Positions 52,871 to 56,608 of a stretch of DNA of 56,608 nucleotides are shown one piece after another. Numbering within the stretch: position 1 is the first letter of the stretch; every line of letters starts with the position of its first letter. Under the pieces are notes generated by a model. The model had not been told where the DNA came from and ran no database searches. It worked only from the letters and a program-made list of their open reading frames with translations. The DNA is from Hyphomicrobiales bacterium (GTDB lineage: Bacteria > Pseudomonadota > Alphaproteobacteria > Rhizobiales > Beijerinckiaceae): positions 1 through 56,608 of the forward strand of contig JAFBAS010000052.1 in NCBI GenBank assembly GCA_019247605.1. Direction: 5' to 3'. A program made the translations under genes and the position numbers.

Positions 52871-53053
52871 ATGAATTTCGGTAATCTTCTGCATTGGGCC
52901 ATCATTTTCCTCGTCATCGCAATCATCGCGGCGCTGCTTGGCTTCGGCGGTCTCGCGGGGACTGCAATGGAAGGCGCGCGCATCCTCTTCTGGGTCGCGA
53001 TCGTTCTGGCCGTGCTCGCATTCCTCTTCAACTTCATGCGCGGACGCGCCTAG
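52871..53053 (+). CDS. DUF1328 (YtjA-type) small membrane protein
   Basis: A 60-aa protein with two membrane helices: [20 protein letters not shown] and [31 protein letters not shown] between them is the hallmark of the DUF1328 family. It is a widespread small stress-associated inner membrane protein of unknown role. ATG 52871 was chosen; the frame is open further upstream with no conserved sequence. It is convergent with ecfG; a short direct repeat (CTGCTCGACCAG) lies in the gap. Confidence 0.85.
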   Translation: MNFGNLLHWAIIFLVIAIIAALLGFGGLAGTAMEGARILFWVAIVLAVLAFLFNFMRGRA

Positions 53054-53157
53054 CGACACAGCGCCTCCCCAAACGGGCCGATCTCAATCCTGCTCGACCA
53101 GGATGCCTGCTCGACCAGAATGGTGGAGAAAAGTCGGGGAGGCGTGCCCAGCGGGCT

Positions 53158-53754
53158 CTAGCGGGCGTCAGGCGAAGAGAGGTCGGCCTGAGCCGAGCCG
53201 AGCGCGTCCGAGTGCTCGCCGTCAGCGCTGGCTTCGCCGCCGCCTGATATGTCGTTCAATCCGAGCGTCGTGGCGAGGCGTTGGCGCGCGCGATTGACCC
53301 GGCTCTTGATTGTCCCGACCGCGCAGCCGCAAATCTTCGCCGCTTCGTCGTAAGAAAAGCCGGAGGCACCGATGAGGACCAGCGCTTCGCGCTGCTCCTG
53401 CGGCACGCCGCTCAAGGCCAGCTTGAAATCCGCCATGTCGAGATGAGCGATCTGGGCCGGTTCCGAGACGAGGCCAGCCGCGTAGGAGCCGTCCGCATCC
53501 TCCACCTCACGCCAGCGCTTGCGATATTCCGAGTAGGCCGTATTGCGAAGAATCGTGAACAGCCAGGTCTTCAAATTCGTGCCCTGCACGAAGCTTTGCT
53601 GATTGGCCCAAGCCTTGATCAGGGTTTCCTGAACGAGATCGTCGGCGCGATCAGGCGTCGCGCCCAGTGATCTTGCGAACGCCCTCAGGCTTGGAATGGT
53701 GGTCAAGAGCTCCCGAGTGAAAAAGCCGGCGTGCTCCGTATCGGCCTTTGTCAT
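53158..53754 (-). CDS. ecfG: ECF sigma factor EcfG, general stress response
   Basis: The 198-aa product is an ECF15-type sigma factor. Region 2 is LRAFARSLGATPDRADDLVQ with ETLIKAWANQQSFVQGTNLK and TWLFTILRNTAYSEYRKRWR. Region 4 is VPQEQREALVLIGASGFSYD followed by EAAKICGCAVGTIKSRVNRA. It directs RNA polymerase to GGAAC/CGTT promoters in stress. Its ATG overlaps the nepR stop (ATGA), so sigma factor and anti-sigma factor are made together. Confidence 0.95.
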   Translation of the reverse strand: MTKADTEHAGFFTRELLTTIPSLRAFARSLGATPDRADDLVQETLIKAWANQQSFVQGTNLKTWLFTILRNTAYSEYRKRWREVEDADGSYAAGLVSEPAQIAHLDMADFKLALSGVPQEQREALVLIGASGFSYDEAAKICGCAVGTIKSRVNRARQRLATTLGLNDISGGGEASADGEHSDALGSAQADLSSPDAR

Positions 53755-53933
53755 CGCGGCTTCGACTCTTTTTCGGCCAGCGCCCGCAACAGATCGACAA
53801 ACTTGTCCGGAATCGGCTCGGCCTCAAGCTGCTCGTAAAGCAGACGCAGCTTTCGGCCGATCTGCTTTTGCGCCTCGTCGCTGAGAGTAGGCGCTTCGTC
53901 CTGCTCGTCCGTTTGGGGATTATGAGGCATCAT
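53751..53933 (-). CDS. nepR: NepR anti-sigma factor
   Basis: A 60-aa protein with the NepR core helix pair IGRKLRLLYEQLEAEPIPDK and FVDLLRALAEKE. It holds EcfG until phosphorylated PhyR displaces it. ATG 53933 gives MMPHN; a second ATG follows immediately. The frame is open upstream to 54020 with no conserved sequence. It is the first gene of the nepR-ecfG operon, divergent from phyR. Confidence 0.92.
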   Translation of the reverse strand: MMPHNPQTDEQDEAPTLSDEAQKQIGRKLRLLYEQLEAEPIPDKFVDLLRALAEKESKPR

Positions 53934-54013
53934 GTGGGCCCTGGCAAACCTGGCAACGGAACCCTCGATATCGGCAGAGCCGTCGGAGAAATCCCCGCAA
54001 AACACCCGAGTTG

Positions 54014-54038
54014 GACGCATGAAGCGTCCGTTTGTTCC
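54014..54038 (-). promoter_or_regulatory. Candidate EcfG-dependent promoter of nepR-ecfG
   Basis: Reading toward nepR, GGAAC (54038-54034) is followed after 16 bp by CGTC (54017-54014), close to the EcfG consensus GGAAC-N16/17-CGTT. A second GGAAC directly precedes the first. The site lies about 80 bp before nepR, as expected for autoregulation. An inverted repeat GGACGC/GCGTCC (54013-54029) overlaps the -10 side. Confidence 0.65.
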
Positions 54039-54150
54039 GTTCCAGGCCTTTCTGGGGATAATTTCCTATCATACACTTCCTTGACAACGAGTTGACAAGC
54101 ATTTTTCCACGATTATTGGCATCGTCTTCGCCACATGGAGGGAGGCACAT

Positions 54151-54942
54151 TTGTCCATCGCCGTCCAAGTCGCGCAGCACCTTCCCTTTCTGCGACGCTT
54201 CGCCCGGGCTTTGACCGGAAGCCAGATGGAAGGGGATGATCAGGTCGTGCGTCTCCTCGAGGCCTTGTTGGCTGATCCCAGCCTCCTCGGCGGCGATTTG
54301 CCGACAAAACTCGCCCTTTACCGGCTCTTCGTGAGGACACGGCGTGAATCCATCAACAAGCTGAAGACGCTCGAAGAGAAGGGAAGGCTCTCCTTGGCCG
54401 AAGCGCGATTGAGCCGTTTGACGCCCTTGTCACGTGAAGCCTTTCTCCTCACCACGGTGGAGGAATTCAGCGTGGAGGATGCGGCGCGCATCCTGGAATG
54501 CACCCAAACGAAGGCCCGCGAACTCATCGAAGAAGCGGCGCGTGAGATCGCCCGCCAAGTGGCGACCGAGGTGCTGATCATCGAAGACGAACCCATGATC
54601 GCCATCGACATCGAAACGATCGTGCAAAGCCTCGGGCATCGCGTGCAAGGCATCGCGCGCACGCATGATGAATCGGTCGCGCTCTTCCGCGCAGGCTCGC
54701 CCGGACTTGTGCTCGCGGACATCCAACTCGCGGACGGCAGCTCCGGGCTCGAGGCCGTGAACGAGCTTTTGCGCTTGCGCGAAGTCCCCGTGATCTTCAT
54801 CACCTCATTTCCCGAACGCCTCCTGACCGGGGAAAGGCCCGAGCCGACCTTTCTCCTGACGAAGCCTTACCAGCCGGAGACCGTGCGCGCCACCATCAGC
54901 CAAGCGCTCTTCTTCGGTGAACGCTCGCACCCTCCAGTCTGA
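54151..54942 (+). CDS. phyR: PhyR, general stress response regulator
   Basis: The 263-aa product joins an N-terminal EcfG-mimicking sigma-like domain (residues about 1-135) to a C-terminal receiver domain. In the receiver, EVLIIEDEPMIAIDIETIVQ begins at residue 140, Asp190 in LVLADIQLADG is the phosphorylation site, and TKPYQPE holds the conserved lysine. Phosphorylated PhyR binds NepR and frees EcfG. The start is TTG 54151, preceded by GGAGGGAGG. Two TTGACA hexamers (54081, 54092) lie upstream. The cognate kinase is not in the window. Confidence 0.94.
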   Translation: MSIAVQVAQHLPFLRRFARALTGSQMEGDDQVVRLLEALLADPSLLGGDLPTKLALYRLFVRTRRESINKLKTLEEKGRLSLAEARLSRLTPLSREAFLLTTVEEFSVEDAARILECTQTKARELIEEAAREIARQVATEVLIIEDEPMIAIDIETIVQSLGHRVQGIARTHDESVALFRAGSPGLVLADIQLADGSSGLEAVNELLRLREVPVIFITSFPERLLTGERPEPTFLLTKPYQPETVRATISQALFFGERSHPPV

Positions 54943-55032
54943 GGATTGGTGCGGGATGGATGGGCCTTCGGTTCACCCCCTCCGACATGTTTCCGGTGTG
55001 ACGCTGCCGGCACGCGATCGCGAGCATGGTCC

Positions 55033-56385
55033 ATGCCTTCCCTGATCCACGCTCGCATGGCCTCTTCCGCCGAGATGCTGGCGGTCTTCTCCGACGAAGC
55101 TCTGATCGCGCATTCGCTTGCCTTCGAGGTGGGCTTGGCAAGGGTGCAAGCCGAATGCGGTATCATTCCGCAAAGCGCTGCCCGATCGATCGCGGAGGCG
55201 GCCCGAACCGTGAAGCTCGATCCGCGTGAGCTCGCCAAAGCCGCCGCGCATGCCGGAACCCTCGCCATTGCGCTCGTGAAGCGGTTGGGGGAGGCGGTGG
55301 GCGAGCTCGATCGGGACGCCGCCGGACATGTGCATTTCGGCGCGACGAGCCAAGATCTCGCGGACACGTCTTTGGTGCTGCAGCTCGGCGCGGCCTGCGA
55401 ACTGTTGCAGCGCGATCTTGCGCGGCTCTCGGACGGCCTCGCGGCGCTCACCGAGAAACATCGCGGCACCGTGATGCTGGCCCGTACGCTGATGCAGCCG
55501 GCTTTGCCAATGACTTTTTCGGTCAAGACCGCTTCCTGGCTGATCGGCATCGAAGACGGTCTCTCGCGACTATCGCGGGAAGGCGAGCATGCGCTCGCGC
55601 TTCAGCTCGGCGGTGCCGCCGGCACCTTGTCGGCGCTCGGCGACAAGGGGATCGAGGTGACACGACGCCTCGCGGCGCTGCTTGGCCTATCCGTTGCGCC
55701 GATGCCGTGGCATACGCGCCGCGATGCCATCGCAGGCCTCGGCAGCGCGCTTGGCATCCTCACCGCGACGCTCGGCAAGATGGCACGCGACCTTTCGCTG
55801 CTGTCGCAAGCCGAGATCGCGGAGGCGGCCGAGCCGGCGGGCCACGGCCGCGGCGGCTCCTCGACCATGCCGCACAAGCAAAACCCCATCGGCTCGATGG
55901 TGGCACTCGCGGCCGCGACACGAACGCCCGGGCTCGTCGCGACCCTCCTTTCCGCCATGGTGCAGGAGCATGAGCGTGCGCTCGGCGGGTGGCAGGCCGA
56001 GGCGCCGACGATCGCCGCCCTCTTCGAGGCGGCCCATGGGGCGGCGTCGGCCATGGCCGAGGCCATCGAGGGCCTCAGGGTCGATGGTTCGGCGATGCGG
56101 CACAATCTCGATCGCCTGAATGGCCTCGTTCTCGCAGAACGGCTGATGCTCGCGCTCGCCCCGAAGCTCGGGCGAAACGAGGCGCATCGCGTCGTGGAGA
56201 ATCTTTCACGTCGAGCCGTTGCGGAGAATCGGCAATTGCGCGACCTTGCGCTCGCCGAGAAGGCGGTCGCGAAAGAGCTCTCGAGCGAACGGATCGCGGA
56301 AATCTTCGATCCGCTGACCTATCTCGGCGCGAGCGACGCATTCATCGACAATGCGCTTGCGATCCGTAGGCGGCGCGTGGGATGA
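55033..56385 (+). CDS. pcaB: 3-carboxy-cis,cis-muconate cycloisomerase
   Basis: A 450-aa member of the fumarase/aspartase superfamily. The signature GGSSTMPHKQNPIGSMVALA is present, with HVHFGATSQDLADTSLVLQL upstream. The overall length and the FGATSQD/TLMQPALPMTFSVK blocks suit PcaB rather than adenylosuccinate lyase. It cyclises 3-carboxymuconate in the protocatechuate branch of the beta-ketoadipate pathway. ATG 55033 begins the conserved N-terminus. The next gene, pcaD, acts two steps later. Confidence 0.9.
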   Translation: MPSLIHARMASSAEMLAVFSDEALIAHSLAFEVGLARVQAECGIIPQSAARSIAEAARTVKLDPRELAKAAAHAGTLAIALVKRLGEAVGELDRDAAGHVHFGATSQDLADTSLVLQLGAACELLQRDLARLSDGLAALTEKHRGTVMLARTLMQPALPMTFSVKTASWLIGIEDGLSRLSREGEHALALQLGGAAGTLSALGDKGIEVTRRLAALLGLSVAPMPWHTRRDAIAGLGSALGILTATLGKMARDLSLLSQAEIAEAAEPAGHGRGGSSTMPHKQNPIGSMVALAAATRTPGLVATLLSAMVQEHERALGGWQAEAPTIAALFEAAHGAASAMAEAIEGLRVDGSAMRHNLDRLNGLVLAERLMLALAPKLGRNEAHRVVENLSRRAVAENRQLRDLALAEKAVAKELSSERIAEIFDPLTYLGASDAFIDNALAIRRRRVG

Positions 56386-56420
56386 GATCACGCGTTCACC
56401 ATGCGTGAAGGAGCAGACCC

Positions 56421-56608
56421 ATGGCTTTCGTGACCCGAGACAAGGTGCGCCTTTATTGGCGCGCCGATGGCGATGAGGGAAAGCCGCCGCTCCTCTTTCT
56501 CAATTCGCTCGGCACCGACCATGCCATGTGGGATGCAGTGATGCCGCTCGTGATGCGTGATTTCCGCGTGCTTCGCATGGACACGCGCGGCCATGGAGCG
56601 TCGGACGC
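56421..56608 (+). CDS. pcaD: 3-oxoadipate enol-lactonase, N-terminal part
   Basis: The frame starts at ATG 56421, with GAAGGAG upstream, and runs off the window. The 62 visible residues (LYWRADGDEGKPPLLFLNSL, GTDHAMWDAVMPLVMRDFRV, LRMDTRGHGAS) are the start of an alpha/beta hydrolase; NSLGTDHAMWD and DTRGHGAS are characteristic of PcaD. The nucleophile region lies outside. It follows pcaB by 35 bp. Confidence 0.85.
   Translation, partial: MAFVTRDKVRLYWRADGDEGKPPLLFLNSLGTDHAMWDAVMPLVMRDFRVLRMDTRGHGASD

Overview
The window is chromosomal DNA of an alphaproteobacterium, most likely Hyphomicrobiales (Rhizobiales). The evidence is the high GC, the complete general stress response switch (nepR-ecfG next to phyR, about 53.2-54.9 kb), the syntenic DUF1285-nudL-DUF6111-cca block, DUF1236 and DUF1328 small proteins, hisZ-hisG, and the moxR-DUF58-DUF4159 operon. 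No rRNA, tRNA, CRISPR array, prophage or insertion sequence was recognised.

Layout. 0.4-2.4 kb: a flavin amine oxidase followed by a secreted c-type cytochrome, probably a periplasmic amine dehydrogenase and its electron acceptor. 2.6-3.7 kb: a minimal mercury-type locus (MerR regulator, MerT transporter, GDCCVxC protein, no merA) with a 19-bp-spacer MerR promoter. 3.7-15.1 kb: the most interesting block, an apparently complete route for C2-sulfonates. MFS permease (sauU-like), acyl-CoA ligase (sauT-like), CoA-acylating aldehyde dehydrogenase (sauS-like), sulfoacetaldehyde acetyltransferase (xsc), phosphate acetyltransferase (pta) and a TauE-type exporter would take sulfoacetate to acetyl-CoA plus exported sulfite, with a citrate synthase beside pta to use the acetyl-CoA. 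The regulator is a MocR/TauR-like fusion, not the LysR type known from Cupriavidus.

15.3-25.0 kb: one long minus-strand array with a D-2-hydroxyacid dehydrogenase, an atypical M28 peptidase homologue, an MHS-family transporter, hydantoinase/oxoprolinase subunits B and A, and dgoK-dgoA. 25.1-27.6 kb: two tandemly duplicated LuxR-type regulators. 28.2-30.7 kb: a large autotransporter. Copies of a roughly 135-bp palindromic repeat (seven copies, three loci) lie just downstream of dgoA, the autotransporter and aspC.

31.5-41.2 kb: housekeeping and small genes, including aspartate aminotransferase, a decayed RelE-type toxin with intact antitoxin, GtrA-like protein, hisZ-hisG, a class V PLP enzyme, a FitAB/VapBC toxin-antitoxin pair, a DUF1236 protein with terminator, a PhnD-like protein and a beta-propeller protein. 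41.4-48.3 kb: the moxR operon. 48.7-53.1 kb: a LigE-like glutathione transferase, the DUF1285-nudL-DUF6111-cca block and small conserved proteins. 53.2-54.9 kb: ecfG, nepR, phyR. 55.0 kb to the end: pcaB and the start of pcaD (protocatechuate branch). Functions rest on reading of motifs and context; no database search was run.
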